Shown: positions 18,600 through 28,364, counted from the stretch's first letter. The stretch: 64,000 bases of DNA from Rhodobacter ferrooxidans (GCF_000176015.1 NZ_ACYY01000003.1:124001-188000), one strand, 5' to 3'. The notes: generated from the sequence alone by a model not told the origin. Numbers and translations are program-made.

Positions 18600-19658
18600 A
18601 TGTCCGCCATGAAACTTGCTGCTTCCGTGCTGACTATTGCCGCCGTTTCCGCCACCGCCGCTGCGGCGCGCGATCAGGTGCGCGTCGTCGGCTCTTCCAC
18701 CGTGTTTCCCTATGCGCAGGCGGCAGCGGAAAACTTTGCCAATGCCACCGGCATGGCGGCACCGGTGGTCGAATCGACCGGCACCGGCGGCGGCATGAAG
18801 ATTTTCTGCGAAGGCATTGGCGAAGGCTTTGCCGATGTGACCAACGCCTCGCGCGCCATGAAGAAATCGGAATACGAACTCTGCGCCAAGAACGGCGTGA
18901 CCGACATCACCGAAGTGATGCTGGGCTATGACGGCCTGACCCTGGCGGTCTCGCGCGACAGCACCTACGCTTGGGCGCTGACCGAAAAGCAGATCTACCA
19001 GGCGCTGGCCGCCGAGGTGGACGTGGACGGCAAATGGGTGGCCAACCCCTACAAGAAATGGTCGGAAATCGACCCCAGCCTGCCCGATGTGGCAATCATC
19101 GCCTATGGCCCGCCGCCGACCTCGGGCACCCGCGATGCCTTTGTCGAGCTGGCGATGCATGACGGCTGCAAGCAGCTTGATTACGTCAAGGCGATGAAGG
19201 AAACCGCGTCCAAGGAAGACTATGACAAGTTCATCACCGACAGCTGCTCGCGGATGCGCCAGGACGGGCCGTTCGTCGAGGCCGGCGAGAACGACAACCT
19301 GATCGTGCAGCGCATCGAAGCCGACCCGACCGCTGTCGGCATCTTCGGCTACTCGTTCCTTTTCGAGAACGGCGACAAGCTGAAAGGCATCCCGGTTGAT
19401 GGCGTCGAGCCGACGGCCGAGACCATCGCCGACTTCAGCTATGGCGTGGCGCGGCCGCTGTTCATCTACATCAAGAACGCGCATCGCGGCGTGATCCCGG
19501 GCCTGAACGAGTTCGTGGAGGAGTTCGTCTCGGACGCGGCGATGGGCGACGGCGGCTACATGCAGGAACGCGGGCTGACGCCGCTGGACGCGGAAAAGCT
19601 GGCCGCCCAGCAAGCGGTCGCGACCGGGGCCGTCGCGATGACCGCGCCGGAAAAGTAA
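18600..19658 (+). CDS. pstS: Phosphate ABC transporter, substrate-binding protein PstS
   Basis: A 352-residue periplasmic phosphate-binding protein with signal peptide (MSAMKLAASVLTIAAVSATA), then VRVVGSSTVFPYAQ and the phosphate-contact segments STGTGGG and TSGTRDAFVE. ATG 18600 is chosen over TTG/GTG-type upstream codons because AGGAG (18589-18593) sits at ideal distance and the signal peptide starts there. It is preceded by a Pho box and followed by a strong terminator-like hairpin, so pstS is expected to be made in excess over pstCAB. Confidence 0.93.
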   Translation: MSAMKLAASVLTIAAVSATAAAARDQVRVVGSSTVFPYAQAAAENFANATGMAAPVVESTGTGGGMKIFCEGIGEGFADVTNASRAMKKSEYELCAKNGVTDITEVMLGYDGLTLAVSRDSTYAWALTEKQIYQALAAEVDVDGKWVANPYKKWSEIDPSLPDVAIIAYGPPPTSGTRDAFVELAMHDGCKQLDYVKAMKETASKEDYDKFITDSCSRMRQDGPFVEAGENDNLIVQRIEADPTAVGIFGYSFLFENGDKLKGIPVDGVEPTAETIADFSYGVARPLFIYIKNAHRGVIPGLNEFVEEFVSDAAMGDGGYMQERGLTPLDAEKLAAQQAVATGAVAMTAPEK

Positions 19659-19668
19659 GACCATGACC

Positions 19669-19702
19669 GCCGCCCGCGCCAAACGCGCGGGCGGCCGTTT
19701 TT
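19669..19702 (+). terminator. Attenuating terminator between pstS and pstC
   Basis: An 11-bp GC stem (19669-19679 with 19685-19695), five-base loop CAAAC, and CGTTTTTC after it: a textbook intrinsic terminator 10 bases past the pstS stop. Because pstC lacks its own obvious promoter, partial read-through is likely. Confidence 0.85.
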
Positions 19703-19721
19703 CATTGACCCGAGGCCGCGC

Positions 19722-21098
19722 ATGACCCTTATTGCCCTTCTTTTGTTGCTGACCGCCGCAACGTTTGGCTATCTGGTCAACCGTCGTGCGGCGCAGACCA
19801 TCCGGGCGAGGGGCGGCAGCCTGCACTCGCTGGCAAGCTATCATGGCGGCTATTCGGTGCTGCTGGTGCTGCTGCCGGGGGCGACCTTCCTGCTGCTTTG
19901 GCTGCTGTTCCAGAGCAGTGTCATCATGGCGCTGGTGATGGGCCGGCTGCCTGCCGATGCGCTGAGCGGGCTGGACGCCGGGGCGGTGCAACTGGTGCAG
20001 ACCGAGATCACCTCGCTGTCCAAGGGTCAGGTGTTCGGTGCGCCCGCGCCGTGGAAGCTGGACGCAGCCGATCACATGGTCGCGCTGCAAGCCACCTCGC
20101 GCTGGCTGATGCTGGGGCTGCTGGCGCTGATCGCCGTCGCGGGCCTGGCGTTTGCGCGGTTTCGCGTGCGGGCGGCCTTTCGCGCGCGTCAGGGTGTTGA
20201 AGGCATCCTGCTGGCGCTGATGATCGGCTGTTCGCTGGTGGCGATTGTCACCACCATCGGCATCGTCGCCTCGCTGGCCTTCGAAAGCTGGCGGTTTTTC
20301 AGCATGGTGCCGGTGACCGAGTTCCTGTTCGGCACCAACTGGGAGCCGCAGATCCCGCTGCGTGCCGACCAGATTGCCGGGGCAGGGGCCTTTGGCTGGC
20401 TGCCGGTCATTCTGGGCACCATCGTGATCACGGTGATTTCGCTGGTGATCGCGGTGCCGATCGGGCTGTTTTCGGCGGTCTATCTGTTCGAATTCGCCTC
20501 GCCCAAGTTTCGCGCCGTGGCCAAGCCGCTGCTGGAAATTCTGGCGGGCATCCCGACCGTGGTTTACGGCTTTTTCGCCGTGCTGACAGTGGCGCCGGCG
20601 CTGCGTGACGGGGCAGATGCCATGGGGCTGGTCTTGTCGCCCAACACGGCGCTGGCGGCGGGATCGGTGATGGCGATCATGCTGATCCCGTTCATCTCGT
20701 CCTTCACCGATGACGCGCTGGCCGCTGTGCCGCGCAGCCTGCGCGACGGCAGTCTGGCGCTGGGGGCGACGCGCGCCGAGACGGTGACCGAGGTGCTTAT
20801 TCCGGCGGCGATCCCCGGCATTGTCGGCGGCGTGCTGCTGGCGGTCAGCCGGGCGGTCGGGGAAACCATGATCGTGGTGATGGCCGCAGGTCTGATTGCC
20901 AGCATGACCATCAACCCGCTGGATTCGGTGACCACCGTCACGGTGCAGATTGTCACCCTGCTGATCGGTGATACCGCGTTCGACAATCCCAAGACCCTGG
21001 CGGCCTTTGCGCTGGGGCTGATGCTGTTTCTGGTGACGCTGGCCATCAACATCCTGGCGTTGCGCATCGTGCGCAAATACCGCGAAATCTACGATTGA
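19722..21098 (+). CDS. pstC: Phosphate ABC transporter, permease PstC
   Basis: A 458-residue inner-membrane permease with several helices in an N-terminal extension of about 200 residues (long form, as is usual in alphaproteobacteria) and the core transporter domain with EILAGIPTVVYGFFA and the coupling-helix region LRDGSLALGATRAETV. It forms the channel with PstA. Start ATG 19722 follows the terminator by about 20 bp with a weak ribosome-binding site (GAGGCCG), so expression relies on read-through. Confidence 0.92.
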   Translation: MTLIALLLLLTAATFGYLVNRRAAQTIRARGGSLHSLASYHGGYSVLLVLLPGATFLLLWLLFQSSVIMALVMGRLPADALSGLDAGAVQLVQTEITSLSKGQVFGAPAPWKLDAADHMVALQATSRWLMLGLLALIAVAGLAFARFRVRAAFRARQGVEGILLALMIGCSLVAIVTTIGIVASLAFESWRFFSMVPVTEFLFGTNWEPQIPLRADQIAGAGAFGWLPVILGTIVITVISLVIAVPIGLFSAVYLFEFASPKFRAVAKPLLEILAGIPTVVYGFFAVLTVAPALRDGADAMGLVLSPNTALAAGSVMAIMLIPFISSFTDDALAAVPRSLRDGSLALGATRAETVTEVLIPAAIPGIVGGVLLAVSRAVGETMIVVMAAGLIASMTINPLDSVTTVTVQIVTLLIGDTAFDNPKTLAAFALGLMLFLVTLAINILALRIVRKYREIYD

Positions 21099-21109
21099 GA
21101 AGGGCCGCC

Positions 21110-22402
21110 ATGACCGTCATCACCCCGACCCCTGCCGCCGCCCCAGCCGCCGCGCGCGCTGACTCGGTCCGTGCCAATCTGCGCCGCCGGCATCGCCGCG
21201 AAACCGGGCTGAAATCGCTTGGCATGGCGGCCATCGCGATTGCCTTCCTGATGCTGGCCATTCTGGTCGGCTCGCTGGTCTCGACCGGCTGGCAGGCCTT
21301 CACCCAGACCCATGTCACCATCACCTTCCCGATCGACCCCGCCAAGGTGAAGGCCGAAAAGCCCGAGGCCGGCAATTACCGCGCCCTCGTGCAGGCCGCG
21401 ATGGTGGCGGCCTTGCCCGATGTGCCTGCAGCACAGGCCAAGAAGCTGGCGGAAATCGTGTCGAACTCGGCCCAGTTCACCCTGCGCGACCGGGTGGTGG
21501 CCGACACCGGCCTGATCGGCCAGAGCATCACGCTGACCGTGCCCGCCTCTGACCCCTATGACCAGTTGAACAAGGGCCTGATCGACCGCGCCACCCCTGC
21601 CGCCAACCGCCGCCTGAGCGACGAGCAGGTGGCCGCCTTTGACGCGCTTGCCGCCGATGGCCGCATCTCCAAGCCGTTCAACTGGGCGCTGTTCACCAAT
21701 GCCGACAGCCGGTTTCCCGAGCTGGCCGGGCTGACCGGCGCGCTGGTCGGCTCTTTCTACGCGCTGTTGACCTGCTTTGTGCTGGCCTTTCCGCTGGGTA
21801 TCGGCTCGGCCATCTATCTGGAAGAGTTTGCCCCGAAAAACCGCATCAGCGATTTCATCGAGATCAACATCAACAACCTCGCGGCAGTGCCGTCCATCGT
21901 GTTCGGGTTGCTGGCGCTGGCGGTGTTTCTGAACGGCTTCGGCCTGCCGCGCTCGGCCCCCATCGTCGGCGGGTTGACGCTGGCGCTGATGACGCTGCCC
22001 ACCATCATCATCGCCACCCGAGCGGCGCTGAAAGCGGTGCCGCCGTCGATCCGCGAGGCGGCGCTGGGCATCGGCGCATCGCGGCAACAGGTGGTGTTCC
22101 ACCATGTGCTGCCGCTGGCGATGCCGGGCGTGCTGACCGGCACCATCCTGGGCCTTGCCCGCGCGCTGGGCGAGGCGGCCCCCTTGCTGCTGATCGGGAT
22201 GAACGCCTTCATCACCGCCGCCCCCGGCAGCCCGTTCGACCCCGCCACCGCCCTGCCGACACAGATCCTGATCTGGGCCGACAGCACTGAACGCGGCTTT
22301 GTCAGCCGCACCTCGGCGGCGGTTCTGGTGCTGCTGGGCTTTCTTCTGATCATGAATGCCGTTGCGATTTATCTGCGCGCCCGCTTCGAGCGGAAATGGT
22401 AG
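21110..22402 (+). CDS. pstA: Phosphate ABC transporter, permease PstA
   Basis: A 430-residue permease. An N-terminal cytoplasmic leader and first helix (about residues 37-65) are followed by a long periplasmic segment to about 205, then the core with [18 protein letters not shown] and the coupling helix [17 protein letters not shown] 21110 with AGAAGGG before it is preferred to a TTG at 21095 that overlaps the pstC stop. Works with PstC and PstB to import phosphate. Confidence 0.92.
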   Translation: MTVITPTPAAAPAAARADSVRANLRRRHRRETGLKSLGMAAIAIAFLMLAILVGSLVSTGWQAFTQTHVTITFPIDPAKVKAEKPEAGNYRALVQAAMVAALPDVPAAQAKKLAEIVSNSAQFTLRDRVVADTGLIGQSITLTVPASDPYDQLNKGLIDRATPAANRRLSDEQVAAFDALAADGRISKPFNWALFTNADSRFPELAGLTGALVGSFYALLTCFVLAFPLGIGSAIYLEEFAPKNRISDFIEININNLAAVPSIVFGLLALAVFLNGFGLPRSAPIVGGLTLALMTLPTIIIATRAALKAVPPSIREAALGIGASRQQVVFHHVLPLAMPGVLTGTILGLARALGEAAPLLLIGMNAFITAAPGSPFDPATALPTQILIWADSTERGFVSRTSAAVLVLLGFLLIMNAVAIYLRARFERKW

Positions 22403-22418
22403 AACCGGAGTGACCCCC

Positions 22419-23216
22419 ATGAAAGACATGCATACCCTGGAGAAAAGCGTGCAGATCGAGACCACCAAGATGACCGCGCGCGGCGTGCAGGTGCATTACG
22501 GCACCAATCACGCGCTGAAGGATGTCGATGTCGATATTCTGGACAAGACGGTGACGGCGTTCATCGGGCCGTCGGGCTGTGGCAAATCCACCTTCTTGCG
22601 CTGCCTGAACCGGATGAACGACACCATCGTCGGCTGCCGGATCGACGGCAAGATCACCCTCGATGCGCAAGACATCTATGCGGCATCGGTCGATCCGGTG
22701 CAGTTGCGCGCCAAGGTCGGCATGGTGTTCCAGAAGCCGAACCCGTTTCCGAAGTCGATCTATGACAACGTGGCCTACGGCCCGAAAATTCACGGCATGA
22801 CCCGGGGCAAGGCGGAACTTGATGCCATCGTCGAGAAATCGCTGCGCCGTGCCGCGCTGTGGGGCGAGGTGAAGGACCGGCTCGATGCCCCCGGCACCGG
22901 GCTGTCGGGCGGTCAGCAGCAGCGGCTGTGCATTGCGCGCGCCATTGCCACCAACCCCGAGGTGCTGTTGATGGACGAGCCCTGCTCGGCGCTTGACCCC
23001 ATCGCCACGGCGCAGGTCGAGGAACTGATCGACGAGTTGCGCAGCCAGTTTTCGGTGGTGATCGTCACCCACTCGATGCAGCAAGCCGCCCGCGTCAGTC
23101 AGAAAACCGCGTTTTTCCACCTGGGCAACCTGGTGGAGTTTGGCGAAACCGGCCAGATTTTCACCAATCCGCGCGATCCGCGCACCGAAAGCTATATCAC
23201 CGGCCGGATCGGCTGA
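22419..23216 (+). CDS. pstB: Phosphate ABC transporter, ATPase PstB
   Basis: A 265-residue ATPase with Walker [10 protein letters not shown], the PstB-specific [10 protein letters not shown], signature [14 protein letters not shown] and Walker [14 protein letters not shown]. It energises PstCA and, in the known system, relays transport state to PhoU/PhoR. ATG 22419 is taken because GGAG (22407-22410) precedes it; an upstream in-frame codon inside pstA lacks a site. Confidence 0.95.
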   Translation: MKDMHTLEKSVQIETTKMTARGVQVHYGTNHALKDVDVDILDKTVTAFIGPSGCGKSTFLRCLNRMNDTIVGCRIDGKITLDAQDIYAASVDPVQLRAKVGMVFQKPNPFPKSIYDNVAYGPKIHGMTRGKAELDAIVEKSLRRAALWGEVKDRLDAPGTGLSGGQQQRLCIARAIATNPEVLLMDEPCSALDPIATAQVEELIDELRSQFSVVIVTHSMQQAARVSQKTAFFHLGNLVEFGETGQIFTNPRDPRTESYITGRIG

Positions 23217-23226
23217 GGGGAACGCC

Positions 23227-23940
23227 ATGAACACCGAACGCCATATCGCCACCGCCTTTGACCGCGACCTGGAAGCGGTGCAGGCCATGACCCTGAAAAT
23301 GGGCGGGCTGGTGGAAACCGCCATCCTGAACGCCGCCCTGGCGCTGGAAAGCCGCGACGAGGAACTGGCCGAACAGGTGCGCGCCGGAGATACCGCCATC
23401 GACGCGCTGGAAAACCTGATCAACACCGAGGCCGCCCGGCTGATTGCGCTGCGCTCGCCCACCGCGGGCGATCTGCGCACCGTGCTGACGGTGATGAAGA
23501 TCGCGGCGGCGCTGGAACGCTGCGGCGATTATTCCAAGAACATGGCCAAACGCACCGCCCTGCTGGCGCGGATGCCGCCGATCGGCTCGGCGCCCGGTGC
23601 GTTGCGGCGGATGGCCAAGGCGGTGCAGCTGCAACTGAAGGACGCGCTGGACGCCTATATCCGCCGCGACGCCGAACTGGCCGCCGAAGTGCGGCTGCGC
23701 GATCTGGACGTGGACCAGATGTATAACGGCCTGTTCCGCGAGTTGTTGACCCACATGATGGAAGACCCGCGCAACATCTCGGCCTGCATGCATCTGCATT
23801 TCATCGCCAAGAACATCGAACGGATGGGCGACCATGCCACCAGCATCGCCGAGCAGGTGATCTATCTGGTGACCGGCAGCGCCCCGGCCGAGGCGCGGCC
23901 GAAATCGGATCCCACCCGGGCGGCGGGCGGCGAGGCATAA
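23227..23940 (+). CDS. phoU: Phosphate signalling protein PhoU
   Basis: A 237-residue all-helical protein with the PhoU repeats' signatures (RDLEAVQAMTLKMGG; LDVDQMYNGLFRELL; IAKNIERMGDHATSIAE). It restrains the PhoR-PhoB pathway when phosphate is ample and limits PstSCAB uptake. Starts ten bases after pstB with GAGGGGA as ribosome-binding site. The arrangement pstB-phoU-phoB is standard for the order. Confidence 0.94.
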   Translation: MNTERHIATAFDRDLEAVQAMTLKMGGLVETAILNAALALESRDEELAEQVRAGDTAIDALENLINTEAARLIALRSPTAGDLRTVLTVMKIAAALERCGDYSKNMAKRTALLARMPPIGSAPGALRRMAKAVQLQLKDALDAYIRRDAELAAEVRLRDLDVDQMYNGLFRELLTHMMEDPRNISACMHLHFIAKNIERMGDHATSIAEQVIYLVTGSAPAEARPKSDPTRAAGGEA

Positions 23941-23943
23941 TCC

Positions 23944-24636
23944 ATGGCCGAGATCGACAAACCGCTGGTCTTGCTGGTGGAAGACGAGGCGGCACAGCGC
24001 GAGGTGCTGGCCTACAACCTGGCTGCCGAGGGCTACCGGGTGGTGCAGGCCGGTGACGGCGAAGAGGCGCTGGACCTGATCGGTGACGAATTGCCCGACC
24101 TGATCGTGCTGGACTGGATGATGCCCAAGGTGTCGGGGCTGGAGGTGTGCCGCCGCCTGAAGACCCGGCCCGAAACCCGCGCCGTGCCGATCCTGATGCT
24201 GTCGGCGCGGTCGGAAGAAGTGGACCGGGTGCGCGGGCTGGAAACCGGGGCGGACGACTACGTGATCAAGCCCTATTCGGTGGCCGAACTGATGGCGCGG
24301 GTGCGCGCCAACCTGCGCCGCGCCCGCCCCGCCAGTGTCGGCGTGGTGCTGGAGCATGGCGACATAAGGCTGGACGGCGAGACCCACCGGGTTTACCGCG
24401 CCGACAAGGTGCTGAAGCTGGGGCCGATCGAGTTCCGCCTGCTTGCCACCTTCATGGAGCGTCCCGGCCGGGTATTCTCGCGCGAGCAGTTGCTGGACCG
24501 GATCTGGGGCCGCGACATCAACGTCGAAACCCGCACCGTCGATGTGCATGTCGGACGGCTGCGCCGGGCGCTGTGCGTCTTCGGCGGGGACGACCCGCTG
24601 CGCACGGTGCGGGGTGCAGGCTACGCTCTGGGCTAG
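23944..24636 (+). CDS. phoB: Phosphate regulon response regulator PhoB
   Basis: A 230-residue OmpR-type regulator: receiver domain with acidic pair EDE, phospho-acceptor in VLDWMMPK and the conserved lysine in IKPYS, then a winged-helix DNA-binding domain (FRLLATFMERPGRVFSREQLL, RTVDVHVGRLRRAL). Three bases separate it from phoU. When phosphorylated it should bind the Pho box before pstS. It is the last gene of the operon, ended by a double palindrome. Confidence 0.94.
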   Translation: MAEIDKPLVLLVEDEAAQREVLAYNLAAEGYRVVQAGDGEEALDLIGDELPDLIVLDWMMPKVSGLEVCRRLKTRPETRAVPILMLSARSEEVDRVRGLETGADDYVIKPYSVAELMARVRANLRRARPASVGVVLEHGDIRLDGETHRVYRADKVLKLGPIEFRLLATFMERPGRVFSREQLLDRIWGRDINVETRTVDVHVGRLRRALCVFGGDDPLRTVRGAGYALG

Positions 24637-24639
24637 GCG

Positions 24640-24685
24640 CAAAAGTTTTCAGAAAACTTTTGCCAAAATCCTTCGAAGGATTTTG
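24640..24685 (+). terminator. Double-palindrome terminator repeat, copy 2
   Basis: CAAAAGTTTT CAG AAAACTTTTG (24640-24662) followed by the same 22-base palindrome as copy 1 (24664-24685), then TCTTT. It lies four bases after the phoB stop and ends five bases before the converging nucleoside hydrolase stop, so it may act both ways. Confidence 0.75.
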
Positions 24686-24690
24686 TCTTT

Positions 24691-25635
24691 CTACAGCCGA
24701 CCAACGCGCTCGATCAGCAGTTCAAAAAACCCGTCAGCGTCGATGCCGCCGATGAACAGCGCATTGGCGGGCCGCTTGGTCACCCCCCACCAGTCGGCCA
24801 CCGTCATGCCCAGGGTCAGCGGGCTTTGGGTCTCGATCTCGACGTTGATATGGCGCCCGGTGAACAGATCGGGGCGCAGCAGATAGGCGATCACGCAGGG
24901 GTCGTGCAGCGGCGCGCCTTCGCTGCCGTATTTCTGCATATCAAAACGCTCGAAGAAATCGGTCCATTCGGCCACCATCCGGCCCGGCTCGGTGCCCAGG
25001 GCCCGGAACGCCTCGATCCGGGCGCGGGTGGTCAGCGCCTTGTGGGTGACATCCAGCGGCATCACCACCAGCGGCACGCCGGATTTGAACACGATATCAG
25101 CGGCTTCCGGGTCGACATAAATGTTGAATTCCGCCGCCGGGGTGATGTTGCCCACCTCGAAATAGGCGCCACCCATCAGCACGATCTGTTGCACGCGGGC
25201 GATGATGTCGGGGGCGCGCAGGAAGGCGGTGGCAATGTTGGTCAGCGGGCCAAGCGGGCACAGCGTCACCGTATGCGCCGGCTCGCGGCGCAGCGTGTCG
25301 ATGATGAAATCCACCGCATGCTGAGCCTGCAACGGCATGGTCGGGGCGGCAAGCTGCGGGCCATCGAGGCCGGTCTTGCCATGCACATGCTCGGCCGTTA
25401 CCAGTTTGCGGTGCAGTGGGGCATCGCATCCGGCAAAGACCTTCACATCAGCTTTGCCAGCCAACTCGCAGATAATGCGTGCATTTTTCTGCGTCAGTGC
25501 CAGCGGCACGTTGCCCGCCACGGCGGTGATGCCCAGCACCTCCAGCGCCTCGGGGCTGGCCAGCGCCAGCAGGATCGCCACCGCATCGTCCTGACCGGGA
25601 TCGGTGTCGATGATGATCTTGCGTGGCGGACTCAT
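24691..25635 (-). CDS. Inosine/uridine-preferring nucleoside hydrolase family protein
   Basis: A 314-residue enzyme with the calcium-binding N-terminal IDTDPGQDDAVAI signature, GPLTNIA, LMGGAY and NIYVDPEAAD of the IunH/RihA family, which splits ribonucleosides into base and ribose in nucleotide salvage. C-terminal LHDPCVIAYLLRPD supplies another active-site aspartate. Which nucleoside is preferred cannot be judged. GGGAGAACGCC precedes the ATG. It follows the iron-type binding-protein gene by 63 bp on the same strand; whether they share an mRNA is unclear. Confidence 0.88.
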   Translation of the reverse strand: MSPPRKIIIDTDPGQDDAVAILLALASPEALEVLGITAVAGNVPLALTQKNARIICELAGKADVKVFAGCDAPLHRKLVTAEHVHGKTGLDGPQLAAPTMPLQAQHAVDFIIDTLRREPAHTVTLCPLGPLTNIATAFLRAPDIIARVQQIVLMGGAYFEVGNITPAAEFNIYVDPEAADIVFKSGVPLVVMPLDVTHKALTTRARIEAFRALGTEPGRMVAEWTDFFERFDMQKYGSEGAPLHDPCVIAYLLRPDLFTGRHINVEIETQSPLTLGMTVADWWGVTKRPANALFIGGIDADGFFELLIERVGRL

Positions 25636-25698
25636 GGCGTTCTCCCTGCTTTGGCGGCAGGAAAGCGGATGGGCAAGGCTTTGTCCATCCGCAATGGT

Positions 25699-26700
25699 TC
25701 AACCGTCGAAGTTGATGGCCTCCATCAGCTTCAGCGCCTCCAGCCGGTGCCGCGCCACATCGACCAGCGGCAGCGGATCGGCGGTAAACGCGCCCCAGCC
25801 TTGCACCAGCGCCGACCGAGGCACGCCAGGTTTCACCGGAAACTCATAATTGGTCTCGGCATAGATCGCCTGTGCGGCGTCCGAGGAAAGCCACTCCATC
25901 AGCTTCAGCGCCGCGTCGTGGTTGGGCGCGGCCTTGGTCATGGCGACGCCCGAGATATTCATATGGGTGCCGCCATTTTCGAACACCGGAAACACGATGC
26001 GCACCGCACCGGCCCATTCGGCCTGCTCGGGGTCGGCCAGCATTTCGCCCATGTAATAGGTGTTGCCCAGCGAAATATCACATTCGCCAGCCCAGATCGC
26101 CTTGACCTGATCGCGGTCGCCGCCATCGGGTTTCTTGGCCAGATTGGCGCGCAGCCCTTCGGCCCAGGCGCGGGCGGCCTCGGGGCCGTGATGCTCGATC
26201 TCGGCCCCCAGCAGGGCGATGTTGTAGTCATGCGTTCCCGAGCGGCTACAGATGCGGCCCTGCCATTTCGGGCTGGCGAGGTCTTCGTAGGTGGTCACCT
26301 CGCCGTCCTGCACCCGGTCGCGGCTGGCATAAACCACGCGGGCGCGGCTGGTCAGGCCGAACCACTGGTTGCCCGGATCGCGGTATTCGGCGGGGATGTT
26401 GGCGGTCAGGGTGTCGGATACCACCGGCTGCGTCACCCCGGCCTCGACCACCTGCATCAGCCGGGCGATATCGACGGTCAGCACCAGATCGGCGGGCGAG
26501 CGGTCGCCCTCGGCCACCAGCCGTTCCACCATGCCCTTGTCCACATAGGCCACGTTGACGGCGATGCCGGTCTCGGCGGTGAAGGCGTCCAGCAGCGGCT
26601 GGATCAGTTCGGGCTGGCGGTGCGAATAGATGTTCACCTCATCGGCCCAGGCGGGCAGGGCGGTGCTGATCAGGGCAAGAGCAATCAGGGGCAGGCGCAT
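25699..26700 (-). CDS. Ferric iron ABC transporter-type substrate-binding protein (FbpA/FutA-like), orphan
   Basis: A 333-residue periplasmic protein with signal peptide (MRLPLIALALISTALPAWA), VNIYSHRQPELI at the mature N terminus and the paired tyrosines of GNTYYMG that bind ferric iron in FbpA/FutA proteins. The permease (FbpB) and ATPase (FbpC) expected in such an operon are absent from both sides. The upstream region carries two CCTGAGT repeats (26740-26746 and 26764-26770), which could be an iron-regulator site. Function as an iron binder is inference from the family. Confidence 0.85.
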   Translation of the reverse strand: MRLPLIALALISTALPAWADEVNIYSHRQPELIQPLLDAFTAETGIAVNVAYVDKGMVERLVAEGDRSPADLVLTVDIARLMQVVEAGVTQPVVSDTLTANIPAEYRDPGNQWFGLTSRARVVYASRDRVQDGEVTTYEDLASPKWQGRICSRSGTHDYNIALLGAEIEHHGPEAARAWAEGLRANLAKKPDGGDRDQVKAIWAGECDISLGNTYYMGEMLADPEQAEWAGAVRIVFPVFENGGTHMNISGVAMTKAAPNHDAALKLMEWLSSDAAQAIYAETNYEFPVKPGVPRSALVQGWGAFTADPLPLVDVARHRLEALKLMEAINFDG

Positions 26701-26793
26701 TGTTGACCTCTTTCGTCGGATTTGATGCGTTGATTTACCCCTGAGTCGGGCGCGCGGTCAATACCTGAGTGAAGTTGTCGGAAAAGAAAGACA

Positions 26794-26827
26794 CCTCCGG
26801 CGGGGGGGTATTTAAGCCAGGAAGAAG
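26794..26827. repeat. Partial GGATATTT-type intergenic repeat, copy F
   Basis: CCTCCGGCGGGGGGGTATTT followed by AAGCCAGGAAGAAG. It mirrors copies A and E (CTTCTTC...AAATATCC.CCGCCGGAGG when reversed) but lacks the AGACA hairpin. It lies 14 bases past the mazG 3' end, in the opposite orientation to the other copies relative to the upstream gene. Confidence 0.4.
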
Positions 26828-26840
26828 CTGTGGAGCGGGG

Positions 26841-27650
26841 TCAGCCGGATTTTTCCTCGGCCTTGGCCTGATCCCAGAGCGCGTCCATCTCGGTCAGATC
26901 GCTGTCGGCGGGGGTCTTGCCGCGCGCGTGAAGAACCTCCTCGATCCGCTTGAAACGGCGGGTGAATTTGGTGTTGGCGGCGCGCAGACAGGCCTCGGGG
27001 TCAAGCTGCAGATGCCGTCCAAGGTTGGTCATCACGAACAGAAGATCGCCGTATTCCTCGGCCAGTTCAACTGCGGTCAGGCTGTCGCGGGCCTCGACCA
27101 GCTCGTGGGCCTCCTCGACGATCTTGTCGAGCACCTGATCGGTGGAGGGCCAGTCGAACCCCACCCGGGCCGCGCGTTTCTGCAGCTTCAGCGCCCGGGT
27201 CAGCGCGGGCAACCCCAGCGCCACGCCGTCCAGCACCCCGGCGGGGCCGCGCTCGGCGGCCTTGATCCTTTCCCAGTCGGCGGTCTGCTGTTCGGCGGAT
27301 TTGTCGCGGGATTCGGTGCCGAACACATGCGGATGCCGCGCCACCATCTTGTCGGAAATCGCCCGCACCACATCGTCAAAGCCGAAATAGCCGGCCTCGG
27401 CGGCCATCTGCGCGTGATAGACCACCTGCAGCAACAGATCGCCCAGCTCGCCCGGCAACTCGTCCCAGGCCGCGCGCGCGATGGCGTCGGCAACTTCGTG
27501 GGCTTCTTCAATGGTATAGGGGGCGATCGAGGCGAAATCCTGCACGATGTCCCAGGGGCAGCCGCTGACCGGATCGCGCAGCCGCGCCATGATGTGCAAA
27601 AGCCGCGGCAGGCCGCCGTCCGGGTCGGTGGCAAGGGGGGATGTGGTCAT
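26841..27650 (-). CDS. mazG: Nucleoside triphosphate pyrophosphohydrolase MazG
   Basis: A 269-residue cytoplasmic enzyme with two tandem MazG domains. The first carries the metal-binding set in EEAHEVADA and GELGDLLLQVVYH; the second has EEAHELVEA and EEYGDLLFVMTN. The doubled form is the classical house-cleaning NTPase that removes aberrant nucleotides. The N terminus contains GCPWDIVQDFASIAPYTIEE, a family signature (usually CPWD.EQT; here VQDF). Start ATG 27650 has no strong ribosome-binding site. Confidence 0.92.
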   Translation of the reverse strand: MTTSPLATDPDGGLPRLLHIMARLRDPVSGCPWDIVQDFASIAPYTIEEAHEVADAIARAAWDELPGELGDLLLQVVYHAQMAAEAGYFGFDDVVRAISDKMVARHPHVFGTESRDKSAEQQTADWERIKAAERGPAGVLDGVALGLPALTRALKLQKRAARVGFDWPSTDQVLDKIVEEAHELVEARDSLTAVELAEEYGDLLFVMTNLGRHLQLDPEACLRAANTKFTRRFKRIEEVLHARGKTPADSDLTEMDALWDQAKAEEKSG

Positions 27651-27722
27651 GTCTCTGCGCCCGCTGTTGTGCAGGCGCAGAGTAGCAGTTTGGCCGCCGC
27701 TGTCACGCGGTGCCGGTCAGGA

Positions 27723-28364
27723 TCAGAACTGGAAGCCGACGCGCAACGACACGGTGTCGAGGTCGATCTTGGCTTGCTGGCCCAGACCATCCGGGTTGTC
27801 GCCGGTCAGGTCGCGTGCCAGATATTCCAGGCCGACGGTCATGCGGTCGGTCACCAGATAGTCCATGCCCAGGCCATAGTTGACGCCTGCCGGATCCCAG
27901 CTGCCGCCAGCGGTGTCAAAGCTGGCCACCGAGTACCCAAGAACGCCATAGAACAGCGCCCGGTTGGCGGCATAACCAACCTTACCCTTCAGGTCGATCG
28001 TCTGGTCGATCTCGTCGGCAAAGCCGGTCACGGTATTCTTGTCCAGCCCGGTATAGGCAAGTTCCGCGCCATAGACGAGCGCATCGCGCTGCACCAGGTA
28101 GCCCACGAAGGCCGAGGCTGCGTGACCGTCGTCCAGCTTGTTGGCGACGTCGGGATTGGTAAAGTCGATATCGCCCGACGAAACGCCATAGCCCAGACCG
28201 GCGTAGAAGCCGGACCAGTCGGCGGTCGGCTGTTGCACGGTTTGCACATAGGCAAGCTGCGGTTCTTCGGCAACGACAACCGGCCCGCCGGCCTGTGCGG
28301 CTGTGGTCAGGACAGAAGCCGCCACGACGGCGACTGCGAATCGGGAAGTCCGGGAAGTGTTCAT
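27723..28364 (-). CDS. Outer-membrane beta-barrel protein (OMP_b-brl type)
   Basis: From ATG 28364 the product has 213 residues, with signal peptide ending AAQA and a mature part of alternating beta strands (WSGFYAGLGYGVSSGDI, YAANRALFYGVLGYS, VNYGLGMDYLV) ending in an aromatic residue (VGFQF), the usual signal for barrel insertion. GGAGAAAG lies ahead of this start; the longer in-frame extension to 28412 lacks a site. It resembles porin-like or Omp25-type proteins of alphaproteobacteria. No specific role can be given. Confidence 0.82.
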   Translation of the reverse strand: MNTSRTSRFAVAVVAASVLTTAAQAGGPVVVAEEPQLAYVQTVQQPTADWSGFYAGLGYGVSSGDIDFTNPDVANKLDDGHAASAFVGYLVQRDALVYGAELAYTGLDKNTVTGFADEIDQTIDLKGKVGYAANRALFYGVLGYSVASFDTAGGSWDPAGVNYGLGMDYLVTDRMTVGLEYLARDLTGDNPDGLGQQAKIDLDTVSLRVGFQF

